A DNA stretch of 64,000 nt from contig CM051458.1 of the NCBI GenBank assembly GCA_028274465.1, positions 100,270,855 to 100,334,854 on the forward strand, given 5' to 3'. Source of the DNA: Plantago ovata (taxonomy: Eukaryota > Streptophyta > Magnoliopsida > Lamiales > Plantaginaceae). Below, piece by piece: positions 24,389 through 34,909 of the stretch (position 1 is the stretch's first letter; each line of letters starts with the position of its first letter). The translations under genes were made by a program, and so were the position numbers. The notes beneath the pieces are model-generated. The model made no database searches, was not told where the DNA came from, and worked only from the letters and a program-made list of their open reading frames with translations.

Positions 24389-25406
24389 ATGGCAAGTACA
24401 GATCCCTACAGAGACTTCATGAGCGAAGAGGAGCTCCAGAGGAAAGATTTCTGGACCAACGATGAACCTCCAAATTACGACCTTGTTAACAAGCTCTTTG
24501 AGGAGGAACGAACCAAAGTATATCTATACATGCACTCATTTTCCTGTCCATTAATTTCTTTACGTTTCTTACTTCTTCCGTTCTCCGTATTTACTATCAT
24601 AAATTACTGATCTGATCTTTGTATGAATAGGTTTGGGAGGTTGGATCACTTGAAGAGAAAGTGCAGAGACTTGTCAAAACATGGGAAATGGAATTGGTTC
24701 ACAAGTTTCGTCCTTCCGACTTTGGAACAGCTGATACAACTAAGATGACTATTAGCATGAACGGTACTATGTTTTAGTACTACTAGCCCACGTACATTAT
24801 ACAGTGCAACACATAAATGTAATGTACGATATTTAAACCACGAGTATGTTGTTTTATTCTAGGAACCAAGAAGTTCACATTGACGGAAGTTGGGGAAATC
24901 GGTGGAAGCTACAATTTATTCCTCCACACTTCGCTACCTCCGTACTTGAGGTACTACGACCCCGACCAGGAGAGTTACACATCATCCCAAACCGCTTTCA
25001 AAGACACATTTGCCCGTGGATTTGCTTTTGAAATACTTGAGGTTTTCTCCGGTCCGCCCGTGATAGCCTTGAAGTTTAGGCACTGGGGTTACATGGAGGC
25101 ACCTTTCAAAGGCCAGCCTCCCACTGGGAACCGAATTGAATTTTTCGGAATGTCAATTATAGAGGTACGTATAGTTGTCACAAGTTTGATCCTTTGATAT
25201 GTTTTTCAACTTTTTTAGTCGTATATTACCAAAATCGGATTTATGACATTGCAAATTGTTTTGGTGATTAGTTGGATGGGGACACATTTGACAGCAAGGT
25301 TGTGAGGGTGGAGCACTTTTGTGATCGTGGTGAATTGTTAGCAGGCCTAATTGTTGACAAGAATCCTCCAACTGGGTCTGCATCAGGATGTCCTTTTATG
25401 GCTTAA
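24389..25406 (+). CDS. pathogen-related protein (barley PRPX-like, SnoaL/NTF2-fold family)
   Basis: Four exons, 24389-24517, 24631-24763, 24863-25164 and 25272-25406, sum to 699 nt (232 residues), all junctions GT/AG and in phase. Residues 1-20 (MASTDPYRDFMSEEELQRKD) and the blocks WEVGSLEEKVQRLVKTWEME, GSYNLFLHTSLP, ARGFAFEILEVFSGPPVIAL and FKFRHWGYMEAPFKGQP-like text match the plant 'pathogen-related protein' family, first described as an induced barley mRNA. These are small soluble proteins with a predicted SnoaL/NTF2-like fold. I know of no established enzymatic activity. The C-terminus ends GSASGCPFMA. There is no signal peptide, so cytosolic or nuclear location is likely. A clear TATA box 104 bp upstream fits an inducible gene, but induction itself is inference from the family. 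Confidence 0.88.
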
Positions 25407-25835
25407 ACAGTAAGTGGGGTAAAACCCCGAGCATGCACTCTAGATTGGGACTGTCAATTATGATACTTGAAAATGATATCGTTCAATTTGTATACTCAAG
25501 TTATACAATCCGGATTGATCCATTTATTTATGTACTACGAAATAATGGTTAGGAGTTCTCTTTCTTGTATTTTCTTGATTTAGTTTCACATCTTACATGT
25601 ATTCAGTTGATTTGAACTTTGAAATAATGGAAGTGTGTGGTGTGCCTGTCTTCGGCCACCAAGGTTATGTTCGATTTACTTGAAAATCATTGAACTGAAC
25701 TTGACTAACAAATTTGAACTGAACTAAATTTGATGGAAATGAATTCAAATAATACAATATACTCCTATAAGATTAAAAATGGAAACCAAAGGCCAGCAGC
25801 TTAGGAGGTGGGCTGAGAATTTTCAAAAGAGAAAC
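25407..25835. other. 3' flank of the pathogen-related gene
   Basis: Probable 3' UTR followed by AT-rich spacer. No feature recognised. Confidence 0.4.
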
Positions 25836-25995
25836 ACTTCAATTGGAATTTTTCTTAAAAGTCAGCTGGAGATTAGTGAGCACCAAGATTTAGAGACACC
25901 TGAGCCTAAGAGTGATTTGGCTGGGAGTTTCGGCATGAGAAGATGACTTCAACCAGTTCAGGAAGTAAACATGATATACAACTTTGACGTATGTT
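25836..25995 (-). pseudogene. F-box gene 5' fragment, copy 1
   Basis: Minus-strand sequence with a degraded F-box start (LPELVEVIF...) followed by text equivalent to SKSWCSLISS. It resembles the fragment at about 27920-28061, sharing the blocks CACCAAGATTTAGAGAC and GGGAGTTTCGGCA and a following GAAGTAAACATGATA. It is frame-broken and has no downstream domain attached. Confidence 0.6.
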
Positions 25996-26214
25996 AACCA
26001 TGGTCGCTTGCTCCCTGCCATTGTCTCCGAAAAATGAAAAAAGTGTACATTACCTAATCTTTATTAGGTAAGACAGAGAGGAATATGACTGAGATTGACT
26101 ACATGAACTGCTAAGAAACAAGCAATCAAAATAAAAAATGAAAACTAGGAACTCAAAAACTTAATTTGTTGAAGATCCTTTGCGCTAACAAACCTAATTT
26201 GTTGAAGTGGCTAA

Positions 26215-26519
26215 TTGAACTGCATATATGTATGGACTTGTAATTTAAACCAAACACATTGATCCATCTAGAACGCATAACATCTTGGAAAAACCGTCTG
26301 TATGGCTTGGTAGCTCCAGTGGTTTATCATATAGCTCTGTCCCTAAATCGAAAGACACAATCAACCTGCTCGTACATTTATTTGAACGGCCAAGCCAGTG
26401 AAGTTTCCCATTTAGAAACCTACCAACCCTGTCCGGAATAGTCTCAAGACAATCATGTTCCATAGTTATCTAGGAATTAGTCTTTGAACTGCATATATGT
26501 ATGGACTTGTAATTTAAAC
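26215..26519. repeat. 36-bp direct repeat pair
   Basis: The sequence TTGAACTGCATATATGTATG continuing to TAATTTAAAC occurs at 26215-26250 and again, identical, at 26484-26519. The pair brackets one F-box-associated pseudogene fragment (26245-26463), which suggests a local duplication or slippage. Confidence 0.8.
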
Positions 26520-26685
26520 AAATAAAGACCTTGTAATCCTGATTAACCTCGTCGAAACCAAAACCCGATCTTGTCATGCTTCTGTGCGCTGGAGCTGGAT
26601 GATAAATCTTGTCCTTAGTAATCACTGGATTAGCTGGCAATTTGTTGGCCTTTCTGGTCAATGGGTTCAACAAGTTAACTATCAA
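26245..26685 (-). pseudogene. F-box-associated domain fragments (3' part of the broken F-box gene)
   Basis: Two minus-strand frames: 26470-26685, with NLLNPLTRKANKLPANP and GFGFDEVNQDYKVF, and 26245-26463, with GRFLNGKLHWLGR and LIVSFDLGTELY. In intact plant F-box proteins the order is F-box, 'LWNPSTRK..LP', 'GFGYD..DYKV', 'NGALHWL', 'IVSFDL'. The same order is preserved here, so these are the C-terminal half of the gene whose F-box lies at 27690-28061. A repeat of 36 bp and several stops separate the pieces. Confidence 0.7.
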
Positions 26686-26689
26686 AGAA

Positions 26690-27693
26690 TAAAGCGGAAC
26701 ACATGAAGTAAATAAATGGTGTTTTTATTGACAGAATGTATGAATGATTTACAGAGAAGTACTAGTATATATACAATATGTTGCTTACTCTCCAAGCTAA
26801 TGCTAATATACACCTACTAGATATTTTCCTATGCTAATGTGCACCTAACTAACTTGATAAGGACTGGTGTGTGATGTCACTTGCTTAGCTGTACTAGCAA
26901 CCGAATTCCTCTCCTTGCTGTTGTACAAGGGAGCACATGATCTGATAATTCTCTTGCTCAACTATCATGTTTTCTAGTGTGTATATCACAACTTTCTTTT
27001 TCTTCTTCTTATTTCTGCCATGTAGTAGCACCTGATGTGCTCTTCCTGCTGTATCTTCACACTCCCCCGCAAGATGTGCATGTATATTTACAATGCCCAT
27101 CTTGGAGAGAAACCTGTTAATCATCCAACTAGGAAGAGCTTTGGTAAATAGATCAGCTAGTTGATCTTCTGTTTTAACATCGTATGTTTAGTTCTCTCTT
27201 GCAAAACTTGCAGAACTGGATTCTTTGCCATGTGGATACTAGATTGATTATCACAGAACAAACTTACAGGCTATTCTTTTTTAATGCCAAAATCATTTAA
27301 TAAAGCAATGAGCCAAGTAACTTCACATGTAGTTTGAGCCATTGATCTGTATTCTACTTCTGCAGTAGATCTACTCACTACTGCTTGTTTCTTGCTCTTC
27401 CAGCTTACTAATGATTGACCAACAAATACACAGAAACCTGTAATGAATCTTCTAGCATCAGGACAAGCAGCATAATCAGAATCACTATATTGAGTTCCAT
27501 CTGTAAGCAAGATACCTTTATCTTTGCTTAACTGATGATTTTGATCCATAGGAATGAGAACTGGCTTGCAACCAAACAATCCACACTCATCTATAATCTC
27601 CAAGGAATACTTTTGTTGACACATGTGAATGCCTTTCATGGATCTCACAATTTCTAACCCCAGAAAGTAATTAAGAGTAACATCTACGATCAT
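26690..27693 (-). mobile_element. truncated Ty1/copia retrotransposon inserted in an F-box gene
   Basis: Read on the minus strand: end of reverse transcriptase (NYFLGLEIVRSMKGI), the connecting region, then RNase H (YSDSDYAACPDARR, VSWKSKKQAVVSRSTAEVEY) at 27271-27693. The frame skips directly from ILLTDGTQ to YSDSDYA, so roughly 80 residues normally found there are deleted. A polypurine tract GCGGGGGAG at about 27064-27073 is followed by a likely 3' LTR beginning TGTGAAGATACAG and running to about 26690. There is no gag, protease, integrase or 5' LTR. It cannot be autonomous. Confidence 0.8.
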
Positions 27694-28061
27694 GCAACAG
27701 AGCCCATCATGACAACCAACAAGAGTAATATATACTGGCTGTCTAACTTATTCAGGGGCATGTCAATTGCACTTGCGCTTGATTCGTGCATCAAGGAACG
27801 AATGCTAAATGGAGTTATAGAGTTGTCACTGCCGTTTGTCATCAGCGTAAACACATCATGACCATGATTGATGAAACTCGATAAGCCCTTTTTCGAGTTT
27901 TCCAGGTGTGCTTTGATGAAAGGTCTGCTGGAGATCAGCGAGCACCAAGATTTAGAGACGCACCTGAATCTTAGAGGGATTTGACTGGGAGTTTCGGCAA
28001 GATGAGTTCGACCAGTTCGGGAAGTAAACATGATAGTACAACTTGAACGTATGTTAAACAC
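27690..28061 (-). pseudogene. F-box gene 5' fragment, copy 2
   Basis: Contains LRFRCVSKSWCSLISS and FIKAHLENS, the second half of a plant F-box. The first half (LPELVELILPKLPVKSL) lies just upstream in the next frame, so a one-base loss inside the motif separates them. The frame ends at a GCHDGLCCM-like stretch, where an intact gene would read GSCNGLLC, and the copia fragment begins immediately after. Intact relatives act as substrate receptors of SCF ubiquitin ligases; this copy cannot. Confidence 0.75.
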
Positions 28062-28230
28062 ACATTACTAGAAGAATTGCGAAACATATTTAACGCACGA
28101 AATGAAATTAACATTGGAGTACTTGGTTAATTATGCAACTAGGCAACTAGCCAAACAAAATCATTTTAGTTTATTTTATTTGGTTAATTGTACTAAGATT
28201 ATTTGGTTAATTATACTAATTTTGATTATA

Positions 28231-30251
28231 TACTAGACTAATTGCAATTATATAAAGTAAATTGCGATAAATATTAACAAAACTTGCGCATATAATTAGT
28301 AAGGAGGCATTGCAGGCGTGATATCTTTGAAGTTATTTGTCTTCCTACGAAACTTGCGCTAGCTCTTGTTTACGAATATGGGGCATTGGAGTGGCATCAC
28401 TGTCACTGTCACTCATAACGACACATTCCATTGGAGCTTTACCTTTCTCAACTTTGTTGATTGAAATTGACAATCAATTTATTATTGATAACTGCCCTTT
28501 CGAAATGTACATGCATACATATACAGTTTATATATATTCTCTTTGATATAAATAAGTGAATCACAATTCATCATATATATGCATCATATGACATCGTAAC
28601 GAAACCCATATAGCATATATAATCCAAACGATATCATACAAATCTATGATTTTAAAAAAATATTCTACATTTGAAGTTAACAATATAATTTTCTATTACT
28701 TACCTGTAAAGAGTGGGTGGCGTGCAGTGTCCGCAAAGACTGGCCGGCGACGGCGTTTGCAAAGAGCTTGTTAGGTATTGTGTGTCCGGTGAGAAATAAT
28801 TAGGGTTTATCCTCGTTTGAGGTTTTAATAGGTGAATTGAGTTCGAACTTAATTTTACGAATAACCTAATTCATCTTAATGCGCACAAATTTGTCTGTTA
28901 AAATTATGTGGTGTTTACAGACGAACTGTTTCAAATTTGCGTCATCTTCATGCTTCCAAATTGGTTTAATTCGTGTTTTTCCCGAAGTCCTTGTAGTTAG
29001 CGTAGTTGGATAGTAGTTCAGGAAATGTGATTAACTAACAAAGTTTTTTTTAAGAGAATAACTAATAAACTATTGTGATGATCTAAAATGTGGGTCAATA
29101 TTGGGGGAATATTGTTTCAAATGTGATTAGATTTGCGTCATCTAAAATTTGCACAAATTTTAGCACATTTTAAATTTACGTCATCTAAAATTAAAATCAA
29201 TCAAAATTCAACATGTCATATACAAAAGCTTAATTGGGAAAAGATATTTAAGTTTTATTAGACTAGTCTAATTGCAATTATATAACGTAAATTGCGATAA
29301 ATATTAACAAAACTTGCGCATAATTTAGTATTTCTCACTAATTGATTGATTGTGATTCTCACTAATGAATTGATTGTGAATTGTGATTCTCACTAATTAA
29401 GTGCTTACCTCTTGTAAAAGTCTGTCAAGGTGAACCAAATTTCAGGAGGATTCGGGTCAGGCATTGCAGGCGTGGTATTTTGAAGTTATTTGTCTTCCTA
29501 CGAAACTTGCGCTACCTCTTGTTTAGGAATTTGGGGCATCAGGCATTGGAGTGGCATCATACACTCACTGTCATGCACTGATAACGACACATTCCATATA
29601 TTGGAGTCCCTTGCTATTTTGTAGAATTGGAGCTCCTTATTTAGCCACTGATACTGGTTCAGGACTACCAATTTTTACGCCTTAATCTGCCCATCCTCTC
29701 GACTTTAAATCATATCAAAGTCTCCCGCACCATAAGCTAGTAATTGTGATAAATATTAACTACATAAAGTATTCTCATGTTGTTGTCTGTTGCGAGAAAT
29801 AAGAATAAATATGTTAAAAAAACATATAATTGTAAAATAAGTATATTGATAAACTACATTATACTGCAACTTAACTTTCATAGATCATGATCATTGCCCA
29901 AAAGAATTGACCCCAACCCAAATTGAACGGTCTGAATTGACATCATCTCTAACCCTAAAAACAAAAGACAGAACAACACAAGAGCACGATTAAGGTCTTG
30001 TAACATTTGTTTTTGTCACTGGCAAAAAGCTAAATCCTGATCGAACTTCTGCAAAAGTCAATCACTAGTCCAGAGGCTCGATTACGATCGAAGCTTCATT
30101 GATTGAAATTGACGATTAATTTATCGATAACTACCCTTTCAGAATGCACATCCATACATTTAATTTATTCTCTTTGGTATAAACGAATAAATCACAATTC
30201 ATCATATATGCATCATAAGTCATTCATAAAGACACACACATACACACACAC

Positions 30252-30293
<42 letters not shown>

Positions 30294-30970
30294 TCAAAAT
30301 GATATCATACAAATTTATGATTTGAAAATAAAAAACAAAATAACCTAAATTTGAAGTTAACGATATGATTTTTTATTACTTACCTACAAAGAGTGGGTGG
30401 CGCGTGGTGGCTGCAAAAAGGGGGGTGGCGGTGACTACATAGAGCTTGTTAGGTATTAAGTGTCCAATATTGTTAGAAATAATTAGGGTTTATTCCCGGT
30501 CGAAGTTTTAATAGGTGAATTGAGTTTGAATTTACTTTTACGCTATACCTCATTCATCTTAATGCATACAAATTCGCATGTTCAAATTATGTGGTGTTTA
30601 CAAACAAAGTCGTATGGTGTTTTGAATTTGCGTCATCTTAATGCGTCCAAATTGATTTAATTCATGTTTTCCCCAAGTACTTGTAGTTAGCTTAATTACT
30701 TGGTTAGTACTTTAGAAAACGTGATTAACTAACAACCTCTTTTTTTCTTTAGAATAACTAACAAAGTATTGTACTGTGATAATTATGTAAAAAAATTTGC
30801 GTCAATATTGGGGGAATGTAGTTTCAAAATGTGATTAGAATTGCGTCATCAAATTTGAGCACATTTAAAATTGTGTCAAAATGCGATTAGATTTTGTTCA
30901 ACATTGGGAGAATAATATTGGTTTGTTGAGAAACAAATTTTAGCACATTCAATCTAATGTATACCTGAGG
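28231..30970. repeat. diverged tandem duplication of non-coding DNA
   Basis: Copy A spans about 28231-29250 and copy B about 29261-30970, direct orientation. Shared landmarks: ATTGCAATTATATAA (28241, 29271), TTGCGATAAATATTAACAAA, GTCTTCCTACGAAACTTGCG, TTGATTGAAATTGAC (28459, 30099), TTACTTACCTxxAAAGAGTGGGTGGCG, AAGAGCTTGTTAGGTATT, and GGTTTTAATAGGTGAATTGAG. Copy B is longer because about 500 bp is added near 29600-30090. No coding capacity is conserved between the copies. Confidence 0.8.
30230..30290. repeat. compound (CA)n/(TA)n microsatellite
   Basis: CACACACATACACACACACA followed by about 20 uninterrupted TA units inside copy B of the duplication. The corresponding place in copy A has only a short TA-rich stretch. 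Confidence 0.9.
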
Positions 30971-31157
30971 CAACTTTTCTTTTTTTAGAACACTGAGGCA
31001 ACATTTGCTATAATGCATATATAATAAACATAACCCCGTCCCTCCAACCAAACTCATCTCGACAAAGACGAAAGAAAATAAGGAAGTAATGCGAGCTTTT
31101 CCGCCAAATTGAAGTCTTTAATGGTATAGGGTTTAATTTGGGCTTCTTTGTGCGCTC

Positions 31158-31577
31158 TATGTACCACATTATTACTCTATGAACCAATTAAAGAAATAAA
31201 AAATTATAAAATAATAATATAGAGAGCTTAATTGAGTGCTAATTTCCTCCGGAAACTTAATAGTTTTACACTTTGTTTTTGCTGACTTTTTTATATCCGG
31301 TTTGACCTCAAATTAATCATAATTCATTACGAAAAAATAATTTTAAAATTATATTATACAAATATAAGAAGTATACTTTCATAATATAATTTTTTATATT
31401 ATTTTTTCGCAACGAGTTATTATTAATTTGAGGTCAAACCGGACATCAAAAGTCAACAAAAATAAAGTGTAAAACTATAAATTTTTCGGATGTACTATTT
31501 AGTACTTCGTGTACCACATTATTACTCCATTAACCAATTAAAGAAATAAAAAAACTATAAAATAATAATATGGAGTA
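31158..31577. repeat. 65-bp direct repeats flanking a MITE
   Basis: GTACCACATTATTACTCxAT..AACCAATTAAAGAAATAAAAAA..ATAAAATAATAATAT occurs at about 31158-31222 and about 31511-31573. The MITE at 31235-31497 sits between them, so the segment was duplicated in tandem around the time of, or after, insertion. Confidence 0.75.
31235..31497. mobile_element. MITE (Stowaway-like), about 263 bp
   Basis: Strong inverted repeat: ATAGTTTTACACTTTGTTTTTGCTGACTTTT...CCGGTTTGACCTCAAAT on the left is matched by ATTTGAGGTCAAACCGGACATCAAAAGTCAAC...GTGTAAAACTAT on the right. The centre is AT-rich. Outer ends are worn (TTTCCTCCGGAAAC), resembling the CTCC ends of Tc1/mariner Stowaway MITEs. Limits are approximate. 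No coding capacity. Confidence 0.75.
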
Positions 31578-31895
31578 GTCCTTTTCCATTGGCTACTAAA
31601 TAGTAGCCCTAAAATATCTACATTGGAGGCATTTTTTGGCTGACTTAGGGCTTTAACCCCTAAATAAGCCCAAAAAGATCCTTCATAATGAGTGTTCTAA
31701 GTATGTTTAAGATTTGACACCCTTAATGGTTTTTACAAACACCGTCTGGCTATTCATGCCTCTTCATATTTATACTCTTGGAACTAGCTGTCTACCGTAT
31801 ATTACGGGTGCAAGAACACAAGCATAGGCAACATTATCACCTTAATCTGAATAATTTAAAGCTTTGTACATGTCTTTCTCTCTTGATATTTTGCT

Positions 31896-32195
31896 CTACT
31901 CATGAATTTGCATCTGAATAGCAGCATATTTAAGAGTAGTAGAAGGCGAATTTCGACAAATAGGATAAGTCGCGTGTAACATTAGCCATGGTTCAACGCA
32001 CTTAAGGTGGAATTTATGTCCACAATCCGTAAACAGCCTAACCAACAAATCTTTTTCCCTGTAATCACCCAGGCAGATGTAGCAAGCTGAAGTCGTTGTT
32101 GAGTCTCCTTTACTAGGCTCGAGTTGAATATAAGTGAATTTTGGATACGAGCTAAGAATGTCCTCACCAAGGCCTTCTTGATCATGAATGATCAT
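31896..32195 (-). pseudogene. RING-H2 (ATL-type) finger remnant with a lost zinc ligand
   Basis: Open minus-strand frame of 99 codons starting GLGEDILSSYPKFTY, then an acidic/Ser linker and a RING-H2 module: CYICLGDYREKD, DCGHKFHLKCVEPWL and YPICRNSP. The pre-RING 'GL-x-SYPK' block and CGHxFHLKC match plant ATL70-73-type E3 ligases. One Cys of the last zinc pair is Tyr (HATYPIC where the family has PTCPxC), which should weaken the second zinc site. The N-terminal transmembrane segment typical of ATLs is not attached upstream. I call it a fragment/pseudogene. A shortened working gene with an upstream exon is the alternative. Confidence 0.6.
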
Positions 32196-32959
32196 GATGA
32201 GTGGTTAGCAATAACATTACCACGGTTAAGACTGGCAGTGTTGTAATTCATACGCTTAATTAAGAAAGTAGGATATGTAGGTCATGATCACTATTGCGAT
32301 TACTACTGCCAACATACCTCAATAGTGTAACCGCGGTTGATTAAGTTGAGTTTTGGGGAATCGTACCATTCGCTATACCTGATGGCAAAGTGGTACCATT
32401 CATGATTAAGTATTCTGGAAGAAAATGTAAGCTGGAAATCTGGTAGAGTTGTGTACTTTACGCTTATAATTTTCAGGAACTCGAGTTTTACACTATAAAT
32501 TAACGAGTTGTTGAACACAATGTGGGTATCGAATTAGAAATTTGCACGAATTTCGAATAAGAAAATAGTACGCATATCTAATTAAAAATTTGTATAGAAT
32601 TCATATTTGAAGTTGATTGTATCGTTTTTATCACATGTTGAATGTTAGATTTATGGTTCAATTTCATTTTGACATAGGGCCTCACAGAATTAGACACAGT
32701 TGAGTTGTTACAGGTTATTTTAATTAACTAACTAAAGACTAACTAAATTCATTAAGTAAGAAAGTTGGGATGACGAAAGTAAATTTTTTTACAAGTATAT
32801 AGGAATGAAAGTACTCCGTCTCTTAGAAGATTAATTGATATTTATTTTATATATAATCCATAGCCATAGGTAGCTAATTATATACGATCAATTAGATGTA
32901 ATTTTTTTAAAGATCGTGCTATCCGGGATTTCTACGCGTCTCTTGGGCTGGGGTGCCCC

Positions 32960-33400
32960 ATGTGGCCCTCCGTCACTGGTAAGTCATAACCGGATCACTG
33001 GTAGTTTTCCATCTACCTTGTCCTCTATCACTGGTAAGTGCAAAATATCTATCTTATACTATTTCGCTTTGCTTTGCTTTGATTTAATTAGTGACATCTC
33101 GTACAATCTTATAACCTGATCACCTTGGGAGTCCGTATCCACAATGTCCTTTATTTTTTCTTGAGAGTAAAAATGTAGTAGTAGTAGCTTATTTACATTG
33201 ACTTAATTATATTTTCATTATGGTATTGTCAATGTATTCTTTGTTCTCACATCCTCTGTGATATTGGTAATGTAACAACTTGAAACTTGAACTAATTTTT
33301 ATACTCAAACTTACTGCAAGAACATTGAGGGGAATAACTTTTCAGGAACTTGTCCTGAAGAGGTCTTGGAACGACCCAATTTCAGGGATAAATGTACCCA
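32960..33400 (+). pseudogene. leucine-rich-repeat relics
   Basis: Two short coding-like pieces in the same direction: about 32985-33035 reads NRITGSFPSTLSSITG, and about 33325-33385 reads IEGNNFSGTCPEEVLERP. Both have the LRR pattern N-x-(I/F)-(T/S)-G-x-(F/C)-P. Neither is joined to a kinase or to other repeats by a convincing splice path. They look like worn remains of an LRR receptor gene. The evidence is limited to these two motifs. Confidence 0.35.
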
Positions 33401-33846
33401 TTCTATCATGTTAAACCACATCCAATCCCTTTTTTTTTTCGTTTTTGGAAAGATTCCAATCCTGATCACATCCATTTCAAAATGAACTAGAAATGGTTAA
33501 CCCAATGGCTAGCCTTTAACACAATATGGTTGCATGCTTCACAGCTCATTGTCTGTTGCGTTTTTAACGGAAAGGATAAGAAATATGTTTGCCTACTCTT
33601 GGATATGTCAATTTACACACAGTGTACTTTATATTGACTTAATTGCATATTGACCCCTAAATAATATCGAAATTATAAATGAACAATGCTTTGTTAGTGG
33701 CTTCATCACTTTTCCTTTTAGACGGATACGTGGACGGATAGGATTGACAATTTCCTATTATCTCTACTTTCTTTTACTTTAATTGTGTTCTTGGTCTAGC
33801 TAGCTATTCCATTTGTTTGATTATGTGATTTTAATTTGTTCAAGGT

Positions 33847-34032
33847 GTGTGGAAATGTCAGCTGGCTGCTCCGGAGAAGGAAGAATCAATGGTAGGAATT
33901 ATAATCCTACTATACTGTGTTGTTATCTGTGTTGGTGGCCTAGTATACTGCTCTGCACAGAGACTAGGCTATGCGAGGGACAGGGCCGACCAGGCTAGGG
34001 TACATGTTCATCTAGAGATGGAGCTAGTTTAG
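33847..34032 (+). other. possible small membrane protein frame, unrecognised
   Basis: A 61-codon frame with one strongly hydrophobic segment (MVGIIILLYCVVICVGGLVY) followed by a short basic tail. It lies 450 bp after LRR relics, so it could be the transmembrane part of the same broken receptor, or chance. I recognise no family. Confidence 0.2.
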
Positions 34033-34909
34033 TTTGGTAGGTTAGTATATATAGCTTTGGTGTAACTGTAACCGGTTTTTGTAATAAACTTAACATTACT
34101 CTTATTATTACCAAGTATACAATAGAAAATAAGAGCTTTTTCTTATTCTCTTTAATTTGTATTTCTGTAAGTTCTTGACCAATTATTATATTGACGTGAC
34201 GTGTCATGGTACTTAATTACTTCCTTTTTCAAAACTTTTAAAATAAGATGTGATTTTCATTTCACAAATAGACCAGACCAACAATTACAAAGTATGCAAA
34301 TTAACAAAACCAACTCACGAATATGAAGTATTGAAGCAGTCCGTGCAAGATGTGGAAAACAAAATTAAAACTTTACAAATCATAACTTAAATAATCAACA
34401 GTCCAAATTGAAGACAGTAATACTAAGGTGAAAATGACAATGGACACTGGTACACAAGAAACTTAAGTAAATCAACAATCCAAAATTTGAAGTCCAATTT
34501 GAAGCTGCAGAGAAATCTGATAAATGAATAGCTGTATTAGTTGAAATTGGTCCAGCAACAACAGTTTGGCCCTCAAGATACTGAATAATACAATTTGGCC
34601 CTCTAATGAGTGGTTCGAGAACAATATCCAATGGTCAGATTTGAGTCATTAAGTTCTAAATACAGAATCAACAAATTACAAGATGAATTACAAATGCATT
34701 CCATTGCCAACCCATCAGCAAAATTACCAGATGAAGCATTGAGCTTGAGGTGCTCGTTTGTTTCCGAGAAATCATACAACAAAAATTACCCAGACACCGT
34801 ATCAACACCGATAGACACAGATGAACTCTACTTACAAAAATTACAAATGAATGCCAGTTGGTGAGAATAATATGAATACTATTTTACATTTGTGGCCAAA
34901 TTATTCACA
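34033..34909. other. spacer downstream of the sulfate transporter
   Basis: Contains the presumed 3' UTR of the minus-strand sulfate transporter just below 34910. Short open frames at 34395-34864 show no domain. Nothing else recognised. Confidence 0.4.

Noticed and set aside
30230..30290. (CA)n/(TA)n tract considered as a structured regulatory RNA
   Set aside because: Plain microsatellite; the tandem copy at 28500-28620 lacks it.
32303..32518. 71-codon minus-strand frame upstream of the RING remnant, considered as a wall-associated receptor (GUB-WAK) extracellular piece as in ATL20-type proteins
   Set aside because: Only vague resemblance (EFLKIISVKYT, IEVCWQ); no cysteine pattern. Not enough to call.
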